Below, one piece after another: positions 22,032 to 32,465 of a stretch of 64,000 bases of DNA. Origin of the DNA: Bufo bufo (lineage: Eukaryota; Chordata; Amphibia; Anura; Bufonidae); NCBI RefSeq assembly GCF_905171765.1, contig NC_053390.1:144044968-144108967 (forward strand). The letters are read 5' to 3'. Below the pieces are notes generated by a model. That model searched no databases, had not been told where the DNA came from, and saw only the letters and a list, made by a program, of their open reading frames with translations. Made by a program: the position numbers and the translations under genes. The number at the start of each line of letters is the position of its first letter. Within the stretch, counting starts at the first letter, position 1.

Positions 22032-23201
22032 AGGAAAAAGTATAGGGATGGCACTCTAGTCATAGGTAATGCATGGAAATGAGTATTTTATTAGTATTAA
22101 CTGGCTGGTTTATGCCAGCTGTTGACAATGGATACAAGTATAAAAGTTGTCTGATTAGATCATGTAATAGAACTTAGGTATGGAATATAGGTATAGAATA
22201 ACGTTCTCCTAGAAGTATAAAATGTAGACAGTATAATATCAATGCATAAATAGTGGATATATAACAATAATGCATAAAAACTATATTGCTGGTATGAACC
22301 AATAAATGACTGGTCTATGTCAGCTGGACATAATATAGATAATGGTATTAGGCCTGTTGGCGTTATCTTTGGAGGTGTAGAATTTAGACAATGCACAAAA
22401 TATAGACAATAGGATATCAATGCATAGGAAGTAGATTTGCAATAAATACGGTAGAAAAAGAAGTCAGATAAAAATAAATATATAAATATAAAAGTCAAGT
22501 GAACCTATTGGAGGTAGGTGCAGGTATCAAGTCCAATGAGGTAATAAAGGGAACAAATGTGGGTGAGAACTGGGGACATCCCTTTTGTGGGAAATGGTAG
22601 TTCAATCCGATCTAAGTTTGCCCCCTTTGTTTAAAATCAATAGGGTGTTTCACCTCCGATTGGTAGTTTTGTTTCCACAATTTCTCCAACAGTAGTATTA
22701 TAATAAGGTGCTGCTGCTTTAGCAGATACGTTACCCTCCTGTAGATCAGAGGCAGGTTGGTGAGCGGCTCCTGGCGGGCGGGTGGCGTCCACGTGTGTTC
22801 TTCCCGCTCAAAATCTCTGTTTCTGCTTACGGAGCTGTGTGCTCAGCCTGTCTACTGCTGTGGCTGATCGTCACTTCCGGTGACGTCACTTGCGCTCGCT
22901 GACTCTCCCGCTCGATTCTCATCGGCGTTACACGTGGTATCCGATGGCGGGAATGAGAGGCTGCGGTTTTTTCAAAAGTTTAAGGGAGCTCCGGAGCTTT
23001 TGAAGTTCTAGGATCCTTTCAGCTAGCTTGGTATGAGTATGGCTACCTCAAATTACCCCATACGCGTTTCGGAGCTTGCTGCTCCTTCATCAGTGGGAAT
23101 GGGTAGCCTTGTTACTTTGTCCTATATATATGGTCCTGATTGGATCCAATTGAGGTTCTGGAGGCGTGGTTAAGGACTTTGATTATCGGTGTTTAGTAAC
23201 A
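22032..23201 (-). repeat. Penelope-like element B, left inverted arm
   Basis: Complement of 24924-26094 with few differences, such as a one-to-few-base change near 23020 against 25105. It carries a hammerhead-like motif on the minus strand at 23041-23108. Confidence 0.92.
23041..23108 (-). ncRNA. hammerhead-like motif, left arm
   Basis: Complement of the motif at 25017-25084 (see that entry). It lies in the same position of the opposite arm. Confidence 0.45.
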
Positions 23202-23317
23202 CTTGTCCTGGACTTGCAGGTAGAATGGATGGGATTCAGACAGAACAATGTGATGAATATGAAGAGACAGACAAGATACGGCAATATTGTATCTCAATGT
23301 ATAGTTCATAATTCATA

Positions 23318-23412
23318 ATATTTGTAATAATAATAATAAAAATAAAAATAAAAAATAAAAAATAAAAAATAAATAAAATGAAAATAAAAATAAAAATAAG
23401 ATAAGATAAAAG
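23318..23412. repeat. AAAAT/AAT simple repeat
   Basis: A run of AATAAT, then AAAAAT and AAAAATA units, just inside the left arm of the Penelope-like element. Low-complexity minus frames here are not genes. Confidence 0.9.
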
Positions 23413-23921
23413 CAGAATAAAATTCATAAAATCGATATAGCTATGTGTGTATCAATACACATTCTTATATATGTGGTTATACATATATACGTATCATCAG
23501 CTTATAGAGGAGTCCTTACATTTTATTAGGAAGGTAAATGTAGAAATGAGTGTAAATCTGGGACCTCTAGATTGGGGATATTTTCAACAATGTTGGATAT
23601 ATTATATTGGAGGTGGATTCCTGAGTATTATGGTTCCCTAATTGTATAAATATATATGTATATATATATAGAGAGGGGGATTGGGGATCCAGATGTTGTT
23701 TTTATTGGGAAGACTTCTGCCTGTATTGTGGTGTATAAATATATCTGAGTTGTTACTTCAGATTAGAAGAGGGTGTTGATAGAGGATGTGAAGAGTGGAA
23801 TAGGGGGGAGGGGCCCACCCGGGAGGAGGGGTCGGAATGCTGGTAGACAGCCTGACTACGACTCCTGATCCCAGGGGGGGGCACCCCACCCATATATTCT
23901 ATCTGTGATGTAGGTTCGTGT

Positions 23922-24959
23922 TCATAGAAATACGAATATTTCCATCTCCGCGTTGAGTCCTTTTGGAATCATTGTGTTGAACTCGAATATTTTTCTAGAC
24001 TCTGATCTGGACATTGCCGCTATGTGGTTACCGCCTCTCCATTGGCGTGTAATTTTTATTAGAGCTGCATAAGTGAGTGATGATGGGTCACAATTATGTT
24101 TTTCTTTGTAATGCCTAGAGACAGAGTGCAACTCGTAACCTTTTTTAATATTTGACACATGTTCTGCTATTCTTGTTTTGAGAAGTCTTTTTGTGCGTCC
24201 AATGTATTGCTTGGAGCAGGGACATTGCAGGAGATAGATCACATTACTGGAGTGGCATGAAAGATGTTCCCGTATCTGGTGTATATACGTGCTATTGGTT
24301 GCCTTTACTGTGGTCGTCTTTTTTGGAAAGTTTGTGATCTTACAACTGTAGCATTTTCCGCATCTGAAAAAACCTTGCAATGTTAACCAGCTTGGGTTAG
24401 GTTTAGTTGTAGTCTTTTTTATTGTTGGTGCTACTTTCAGACCGAGATTTGGGGCTCTAGTATATGTGATTTGTGGTTTGTCTGATAATAGTTGACCAAT
24501 GACTTTATCTCTCAGGATATGGTGCCAATGTTTTTGGATGCTTGTTTCTAGTTTCTTGTAATGGGCATTATATGGTAGGATAATTCGCGGAGTTTCTTCT
24601 TTTGCAGTCGTGTTTATTGTGGTTTGGTCAAAGAATGTTGTTCTATCCATTGCCCTTACTCTGTCTAGTGATCTATCTATTATGGTCTTTGGATAATTTT
24701 TGACTAGGAATTGCGTCTTCAAACTTTCTGCTTCCATTTCGAACTGGCTATCTAGTGTACAATTCCTCTTAAGTCTTCTAAATTGACTTGTCGGAATATT
24801 AAGTAGCCAGCTAGGAAGGTGACAACTTGAGTGTAATATGAAGTTGTTCTTCATCACTGGCTTTTGATAGGTACTGCAGTGGAGTTTGTTGTCTGTTGTT
24901 TGGATCAATAGATCGAGGAATTCTGTTACTAAACACCGATAATCAAAGTCCTTAACCAC
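23922..24959 (-). pseudogene. Penelope-like protein: RT C-terminus, linker and GIY-YIG endonuclease
   Basis: A 345-residue uninterrupted minus-strand frame. Residues about 10-60 match the end of a Penelope reverse transcriptase (TEFLDLLIQTTDNKLHCSTY, then HSSCHLPSWLL). A linker follows with a CGKCYSC cysteine cluster (about residue 205) and then a GIY-YIG nuclease (NVIYLLQCPCSKQYIGRT, RIAEH). The frame ends in IPKGLNAEMEIFVFL. The nuclease would nick target DNA for target-primed reverse transcription. The catalytic palm of the RT is missing: the frame starts at the junction with the right arm, so this is a 5'-truncated copy whose nuclease module alone is intact. It has no obvious start context, and the first ATG falls within RT sequence. 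Confidence 0.85.
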
Positions 24960-26094
24960 GCCTCCAGAACCTCAATTGGATCCAATCAGGACCATATATA
25001 TAGGACAAAGTAACAAGGCTACCCATTCCCACTGATGAAGGAGCAGCAAGCTCCGAAACGCGTATGGGGTAATTTGAGGTAGCCATACTCATACCAAGCT
25101 AGCTAAAAGGATCCTAGAACTTCAAACGCTCCGGAGCTCCCTTAAACTTTTGAAAAAACCGCAGCCTCTCATTCCCGCCATCGGATACCACGTGTAACGC
25201 CGATGAGAATCGAGCGGGAGAGTCAGCGAGCGCAAGTGACGTCACCGGAAGTGACGATCAGCCACAGCAGTAGACAGGCTGAGCACACAGCTCCGTAAGC
25301 AGAAACAGAGATTTTGAGCGGGAAGAACACACGTGGACGCCACCCGCCCGCCCGCCAGGAGCCGCTCACCAACCTGCCTCTGATCTACAGGAGGGTAACG
25401 TATCTGCTAAAGCAGCAGCACCTTATTATAATACTACTGTTGGAGAAATTGTGGAAACAAAACTACCAATCGGAGGTGAAACACCCTATTGATTTTAAAC
25501 AAAGGGGGCAAACTTAGATCGGATTGAACTACCATTTCCCACAAAAGGGATGTCCCCAGTTCTCACCCACATTTGTTCCCTTTATTACCTCATTGGACTT
25601 GATACCTGCACCTACCTCCAATAGGTTCACTTGACTTTTATATTTATATATTTATTTTTATCTGACTTCTTTTTCTACCGTATTTATTGCAAATCTACTT
25701 CCTATGCATTGATATCCTATTGTCTATATTTTGTGCATTGTCTAAATTCTACACCTCCAAAGATAACGCCAACAGGCCTAATACCATTATCTATATTATG
25801 TCCAGCTGACATAGACCAGTCATTTATTGGTTCATACCAGCAATATAGTTTTTATGCATTATTGTTATATATCCACTATTTATGCATTGATATTATACTG
25901 TCTACATTTTATACTTCTAGGAGAACGTTATTCTATACCTATATTCCATACCTAAGTTCTATTACATGATCTAATCAGACAACTTTTATACTTGTATCCA
26001 TTGTCAACAGCTGGCATAAACCAGCCAGTTAATACTAATAAAATACTCATTTCCATGCATTACCTATGACTAGAGTGCCATCCCTATACTTTTT
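24924..26094 (+). repeat. Penelope-like element B, right inverted arm
   Basis: Complement of 22032-23201. It overlaps the first dozen codons of the minus-strand reading frame, so the truncated frame opens inside the arm. Confidence 0.92.
25017..25084 (+). ncRNA. hammerhead-like motif, right arm
   Basis: CTGATGA (25032-25038) is followed after one A by a 5-bp stem GGAGC/GCTCC with an AGCAA loop, then GAAAC (25055-25059). Outer GGCTACC (25017-25023) pairs with GGTAGCC (25078-25084). CUGAUGA, stem, GAAA in this order is the hammerhead core, and hammerhead motifs are established in Penelope-like elements. Weak points: an extra A before stem II, almost no stem III between GAAAC and GGGGTA, and poor pairing next to the core in stem I. 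I call it hammerhead-like, possibly degenerate. Confidence 0.45.
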
Positions 26095-26108
26095 CCTTAC
26101 TAGTATAA
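26095..26108. repeat. target-site duplication of Penelope-like element B, right
   Basis: CCTTACTAGTATAA, identical to 21918-21931. Confidence 0.8.
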
Positions 26109-28026
26109 AGCTAATAGCTTATGCAATAGTGCCACCTAGGCATAAATAGGTAACATAGCGCCAACAGTTGAAATGCATTTTGGGTGTTATAGAGACATCA
26201 CAGTCATTAGCATATGTACACGCCTAACCGACAGTGATTGGAAAACTTCAAGTTAGGAAGGTGTGTCTAACTGATAAGTTTGTGATCATAAACCACACAC
26301 ACATGAAGGTACAGAAAATACAGGGAGCACAGAGAAAAAAAAACTCAGAGAGAAACAAAGAAAGAAAGGAGAGACCCCAGGAGAAAAATCCCAATGACCA
26401 GAACGTACTTTAGAGCTGACTTCCCTTAGACTCTGAATATCATCTGCATTCTCGGATAACGTATAACTTTATTATGTGTAGTATTGATTGAATTATTTGG
26501 CTTGATATTTAGTAACTCCCCGATTTAGTGCGGATGTATAATGTTAAAAGTGCTACATCATTATTATCACTATTAAGTAAAGATGCATATTACTGAATAA
26601 AAGATCCAATATTGATATCGAAGAAACTCTCTGATTGGAATCTTCACATTCCATAGTAATATCAGGTCTGATAATTTATAAGTTGTGTAACAATACTACC
26701 CGATATCCGAGATTGGCCAAGGTTTGAGCAGAGCAAGGGTTCGTATCTACCTTAATCAATATTAAGTTTATTGTGTATATCTCATAATTGTCCTCGGGAC
26801 CTTTGTATTAAATTTTATGTTTGAGAGGTGTTCTGGCAAGCTGGTAGTCGTGTTAGAGCCATCTAGTTGCAAATTTAGGGCACTGCAAATAACTGTATAT
26901 TATTGCATACCATTGAGTTTTATATGTATTAAGCTTTGATTGCATGTTTTACTGATTGCACAATATAATTAAATTAATGATCTCTTTTTGAGGTGTTTTA
27001 TATGTCCACCTTTAGGATCAATTCCCTTTGAAATTTTTCCTTTGATCCTATCTGTTATATAAAGCATTTGCTTTATATCCTCGACATTGTGGCATAAGCA
27101 AAATTAAGACAAAAAGCAGAGAACTTTAATGTGCATAAGTATTCACCCCCTGAGGAAAAGAATCACATATAGCTTTACCAATAAAGTGTCAGTATTATAT
27201 TATGTTGTACGCAGTATGTGAATTGAACTTTAACCTATTTAAAGAAGGATTAATTGGATCTAGATGAGCTAGCATGGAATTTGTGATATGACCTCAGTAC
27301 CGCCTTTCTGACATTAAGGAGGCACTAGGACGAGACCTTATTCAGATAAGGCAGGTAGGATAGTCGAAGGCAGCACCTAGACAATATAATCGTTGTAGTC
27401 AATGTATAAACTCCGGGTGCTAATATGCAGATTATAAGGAGAATGCCCATATGGTAGGTGGCCAGAAAATTGGCCCTTGGTTTCAGGAAAAAGTAAGTTT
27501 TCTTGACCAAGTCTCCATATGCATGTCCTTATTACTAATTTCTCTCCTATCCTTTACCTCCCTTTTAAATCTGTTATACTCAATAAACTCTCTGCTTTAA
27601 AACATTGTGAGACAAGAGACTTTTACTCAAAAAAGTCCCAGAAATCCCAGGCTTCTTTATCAGTTGGTGGAGAACCATCAGGCATGTCCAGTAGCCTCCA
27701 GTCCTAGTGCAAGAGACCCGGGTGGGAGGATCCATGGGACAGACTAAGCAGCCGCACCCTCCTATATGGGTTTGCTTCAGGGGTTCTAGCTACAATCGAC
27801 ATTGCAGATCTCTCTTTCACAGACTCTTTCTTTCCTTATAATTGTTAATTGTTTGTGTCACTGTCTTGTCTTACTGGTTGCAAATTTTGGGGTTGGGACA
27901 TCCCAGACTACCAGTGACTAATTTATTAAGAAACAACTGCTCCTTAATAAATAAGGAACATCTCACTCCAGTGAACTAGGATCAGAACTGGCGTATGGGA
28001 ACACTAACATTCTTACATTAGCTATG
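26109..28026. other. non-coding interval
   Basis: About 1.9 kb, A/T-rich, with no supported gene. Short frames at 27325-27510 and 27519-27707 show no domain and no coding signature. Confidence 0.5.
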
Positions 28027-28034
28027 GTCACAAT

Positions 28035-28543
28035 TACAGATGAGCAAAGTTTGCCAAACTTTGATTCAGCCGCTTTGACAAAATTCACAAAGAAATTCCA
28101 TTGTGGGTAGCGGACACAATGATGGGGAACTGTGACCGCACAACCCCATGTCATTGAAACCCTCAGATGCCGCATTTAACTCTGATTGCGGCATCTGACA
28201 GTCACATTAAGGCTTTTCAGGGATTAAAGCAAACATACTCACTTCATCCAGCTGCTCGCGGAGAGGCCGCTACGGCCTTCTTGATTGAAGAAAACATGCA
28301 AAATGTTGCATGCGCTTACATGATGACATCAACACGACAACGCGTTTTTCAATCAAGATGCCCGCTACGGCCTCTCCGTGAGCAAATGGAGGTAAATTAG
28401 AATTTTTTGGTTTTTTACCGCCATTTCAGAAAAAATTTATTTGTTACCAGGATGCCCCAGGAAATTCGACTTTGTGGCAAATCAAATTTTTCCTGAAATT
28501 TGGATCAAAGTCAATTTGTTTTATTTTGATTCGCTTAACACTA
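28035..28543. mobile_element. hAT-type MITE with 8-bp target duplication
   Basis: Ends TACAGATGAGCAAA and the complement of TAGTGTTAAGCGAATC, which resemble the 4878 element's ends. Flanks GTCACAAT (28027-28034) and GTCACAAC (28544-28551) match at seven of eight bases. It contains a foldback at about 28255-28382 (GCGGAGAGGCCG...TTGATTGAA pairing with TTCAATCAAG...CGGCCTCTCCG). No protein. Confidence 0.6.
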
Positions 28544-28911
28544 GTCACAACCACACAGTTCAGGCAACTTTCCTTCTGCTTGCTTTTGTAGATAGGAATG
28601 TGATCTTGTATATATGTTTGTGTGTTGTCTATTAGTTATGTCGGATATCCTTTTCTTCTAAAGTTCTAAGCTGTTATTGTAGCAAAAAATAGTGGATGTC
28701 AGTGATGCTCCCTTCTAATTTTTTCTCTCTCAAAGACTATTTTTTTTCCAGCTACTCATACATGTGTGTGACATCATTTCTCAGAATGAGGGCAAAAGAG
28801 TGAACTTGTATGTATAGCAAAGAATAATGTTAGTGTCTCCCACATAACAAAATAGATAACGTAGTGGACGTTCTAAAAATATGATAGATTCACGCCTAGT
28901 AAGAACATTAA

Positions 28912-29254
28912 AGGGGTTATCCAAGACTATAAAAATGTCTCCCTTACCCTGCTTACCCTGCTTCCGGGTCCCTGAACCGTTTCTGGTCCCCGTACTGCCG
29001 CTGCTTCTCCCCGTTCACGTATAAAAACATCTGGTGTCGGGGGGCAGCCAATGGCAGGCTAGGGAGGCTCTTCCCCGTCCCTGTGAGCCATTAGCTCCTC
29101 CCCTCGACACTGGGTGTTTTAATCCGTGCACGGGGAGAAACGGCAGTGGTGGTGTGGGGACCAGGAGCGGCACAGGGAATGGGGAGCCAGGTAAGTATAT
29201 TCATTGTAAGTGGCCCGGCATATGGGGGACATTTTGATAGTCTTGGATAACCCC
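28912..29254. mobile_element. TTAA-flanked MITE
   Basis: Ends AGGGGTTATCCAAGACTAT and the complement ATAGTCTTGGATAACCCC, flanked by TTAA (28908-28911 and 29255-29258). The GC-rich interior includes an imperfect inverted repeat (CACGTATAAAAACATCTGGTG against CACTGGGTGTTTTAATCCGTG). Small open frames are not supported. Confidence 0.75.
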
Positions 29255-29258
29255 TTAA

Positions 29259-30195
29259 AAAGGAAAATAACAAATTCTTTATTAATTCTATATTGTCTAA
29301 AACCAGGGCAGCCGCCCAAATATACCCACTGAATCAGGCTGAGAGGGTAATGCAAGGTTACACTGGGAGTATTAATGGTATATTACCCAGAGAACTCTGG
29401 TTCTGGTACCACCGAGTGGGGTGCCATTGGCTGTTGACCCCCTCGTAATGCTCAGTCTATTAAATTCAAGAAGTCACAATGCTCTCTGAACTGCTTTCCC
29501 CCAGAAAGACTACAGCTGCAGAACGGGAAAACACTACCTCACTGTGCCATGTTGCCTGGTCTTTTTCACAGTCTAACTGCAACTAACTACAGCGGGACCG
29601 GCCCACTCCTGCCCAAAGGGGAGAAATGGAATAGTTAGTTCCATTCTTGTGTAAGGCTCTGCCAGGGCATATGCCACCTTCTGGATAACCAGGCACATCA
29701 TGTCACATAATGTTGCATAAATACGTTATTAAGGCACAGTATACGAGGACCTGGAAAAGAATACAAAGATGGCATGCATTGCTAACCAGTAGCTGGGTAT
29801 AAAAATGGTAGAGCCCACTCTGGGGTACTACAACATTATCCATCTACATCTCATCTGTATATAATACGGCTTGTATCTCGATGCAGGCCTCTGCTACAAG
29901 TTGTAGCAGAGGTGTGATTAGACACAGGTTGTGTTATATACAGATGTAAATGGATGGTGATCTTCATTTTGTTGGAAGCATTGTGTTCTACAAAATGAAG
30001 ATCCGCAGCTGCAGAAGTTAGAACACACCGTCAATTTATATCAGTATATAACACAGTCTATATCTCATTGCAGGCCTATGCGTTAAGTTGCTGGACTACA
30101 TTTACTGCCTCCAGCAGCCTATAGGAAGAACTGAAGGGACAGCATACCCCACAGCCATATAGCACCATTTGATGTTGGGGTGTGGCGTTTTTTTG
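29259..30195. other. non-coding interval
   Basis: 29395-29710 resembles 12170-12300 and may be the same unclassified repeat. A short inverted repeat lies at 29882-29914 (GCCTCTGCTACAA/TTGTAGCAGAGG). Nothing coding is supported. Confidence 0.4.
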
Positions 30196-31085
30196 CAGTG
30201 GTGTAACTTGAGTTAAATGGACCCCAGGGAAAACTTTGGATCGGGGCCCACCCCCCATGCCATGCCTAGTCGCACCCTCTGTGACCGCAATCATTAAACT
30301 CTTGGTCCCTGATCCCCCAGTAATGCCCCCGGTAATGTCTCACACTGCCCCCAGTAACGTTCTCCACTGCCCCTGGTAATGTTCCCCACTGCCCCCAGTA
30401 GTGTTCCCCACTGACCCAGTAGGTAGGGCCACCCACTGCCCTTAGTAATGTCTCCCACTGCCCCTAGTAATGTCTCCCACTGCCCCCAGTTGTTTCCCTA
30501 CTGCCCCCAGTAGTATCCCCCACTGCCCTCAGTCTTCACTTACATGTAAAAGGGCCGGCTTTGTCACTGTACTTCATGCCAGGCCCCGTCAGAGCACCCA
30601 ACTCACCTGCATCATATGTGCTCCATGCCTCCAGCATCTATTAGGCCCTGGCGCTGCCTTACTATCATTAGTCACAAATTAAATGGGCGGGGGGAGATTG
30701 ACTAACATCGCTTATGCTCTGCCCACCTGCTTAATTTGTGACTAATTCTAGTAGGGAGCATATGATGAAGGTGAGTTCTGACTGGGGCCGCAAGGAAGTA
30801 CAGTGACCATGCCGGTTCCCGTTACATGCTCCAGGTCACGGTTATACCATCTGCGACCACAAATATTACACCCTTGACCAGGAGTGCACTGAATAAAAGA
30901 GTAGTAGCCCCTATCCTATATACAGTACTTTCTCACCTTTTATGAACCACACCTGGTTTTAGCTTAAAAAAGCCTTAGAATGCGCCTCTGGAGCTGTAAA
31001 CATGCATTGGGGTCCCCACTAGGTTGGGAGGCTACTCAGATGTGTTTCGCACCCCTCCTGTACTGAACACCTAGCTACACCTCTG
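30196..31085. mobile_element. possible hAT-type MITE
   Basis: Left end CAGTGGTGTAACTTGAG and right end complement CAGAGGTGTAGCTAGG are similar, but no clean target duplication is visible. It encloses a minisatellite at 30310-30535. Confidence 0.35.
30310..30535. repeat. ~20-bp C-rich minisatellite
   Basis: Degenerate units of CACTGCCCCCAGTAATGTCTCC type, about ten copies. Confidence 0.85.
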
Positions 31086-31089
31086 GTTG

Positions 31090-31262
31090 TTACCAGTGCA
31101 GCTGAACACCAACCTCCAGGTCTCCAGCTGTTCAGAAACTACAACTCCCGGAATGCTTCATTCACTTCTATGGGAGTGAAAAGAACAGTCAAGCATGCTT
31201 GCATGCTGGGAGCTGTAATCTCACAGCAGTTGGAGTGCCGAAGGTTGCCGATCCCTGCACTA
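31090..31262. repeat. dispersed short repeat, copy 1
   Basis: Contains AAACTACAACTCCCGGAATG, CATTCACTTCTATGG, and GTTGGAGTGCCGAAGGTTG. The same ordered words recur at 53118-53272. It looks like a short inverted-repeat MITE. Confidence 0.6.
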
Positions 31263-31327
31263 GAATGTATAAATAAGGCAAAGTCAGTCCGGCTCACCTG
31301 CTAGGAAGCATGGACACATATAGGAGA

Positions 31328-31505
31328 AATACTGAAGAACAAGAGAGAAATGCAGAATCCAATAAAATAGAGATCTTTATTGAAATCTTGTAAAACCAGA
31401 AAAACAGGACTGCTCTGCTGTCTTGTTTTTCTGGTTTTAAGACGCTTCAATAAAGATCTCAATTTTATTGGATGCTGCATTTCTTTATTGTTCTTCAGTA
31501 ATTCT
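31328..31505. repeat. foldback, ~175 bp
   Basis: ACTGAAGAACAA...AAATGCAGAATCCAATAAAAT...AGATCTTTATTGAA pairs with its near complement ending TTGTTCTTCAGTA. Two AATAAA/TTTATT words lie within the stem. The minus frame at 31301-31591 reads through it and is not supported. Confidence 0.85.
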
Positions 31506-32213
31506 GTATACACTACATCCACAAATATAATATCAGAACAACTGTGATTATAAACTATTATATCCAAAGCTGCTGAAAGGCACATCTGCACAATTATACA
31601 GTGAAGGGATGACTAGGCAGATTAGCTATTCAGCTGTATGCACTAAGGGTGGTATTATGTATATACTATGGCTTATGCTGTTACCAAATAGATTTTGTAC
31701 TATTAACTAGTATATTCCTTTCAACAAAATGGCCATGCTCATTGTGTAGACAAATATTATCCAGACTAAACCCAGCCCATTCCTCCTGAACTTCCTGGCT
31801 TATTTTCACTAGCATCAGAGGGGGAGAGGGAGGGGAGAGAAGACATGGCTGCAGCCAAAGAGAATACACTGCTTTTCTAGTTTATTTTTCATGGTCTGTT
31901 ATTTGTGATATGACAAAACAAGAACAAATAACAAAGGCACATAAGGAGATAATGTTGTAATTTGTTGATTGCTCATTTTTGCTTGTTTGGATTCTGGGTT
32001 TAGTGGCCGTTTAAATGGTTTCACTCATCAAGTATGTAACCAGACAATGCAGTGATCAAGAGTGCTTTGGTTAAAGCAAACCCTTCTCTATGTGTGTTTG
32101 AATAGTTACATCTGAATGACAATGGGAATAAACAGTGATAGTCCTTTTGTTAATAATAGTGCACTTTTAGCCATTGATCTGTGGAAAGTTGTAGAATTTC
32201 ACTATTGTGAAAG
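31506..32213. other. non-coding interval
   Basis: No supported gene or recognised repeat. Confidence 0.5.
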
Positions 32214-32465
32214 TACAGTTGAAACCAGAAGTTTACATACACTATAAAAAAAGACACATATGCATGTTTTTCTTAATATCTGACATGAAACCTTTCCTGT
32301 TTTTGGTCAATTAGGATTACTATCATTATTATTATTTGCCAAATGCCAGAATAATGAGAGAGAGAAAATGTTTTAAGGCATTTTATTACTTTCTGCAAAG
32401 TCAAAAGTTTACATACATTTCATTAATATTTGGTACCATTGCCCTCAAACTGTATGACTTGGGTC

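Larger units (their letters stand above)
21932..26094 (-). mobile_element. Penelope-like element B with inverted terminal arms
   Basis: A 4,163-bp insertion flanked by a perfect 14-bp direct repeat. Two nearly identical arms of about 1.17 kb (22032-23201 and 24924-26094) lie in opposite orientation around a minus-strand GIY-YIG reading frame. About 100 bp at the left end are not repeated on the right. Inverted pseudo-LTRs, variable target duplications and one-sided extensions are known features of Penelope-like elements. The near-identity of the arms (for example an identical 112-codon frame in each) points to a recent insertion. Only the end of the reverse transcriptase is retained. Confidence 0.85.

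Noticed and set aside
22160..25969. Identical 112-residue frames at 22160-22498 (minus) and 25631-25969 (plus)
   Set aside because: They lie in the non-coding inverted arms of the Penelope-like element. Identity reflects the arm duplication, and the composition is A/T-driven.
30470..30682. Plus frame rich in proline and serine
   Set aside because: Formed by a C-rich 20-bp minisatellite; no domain.
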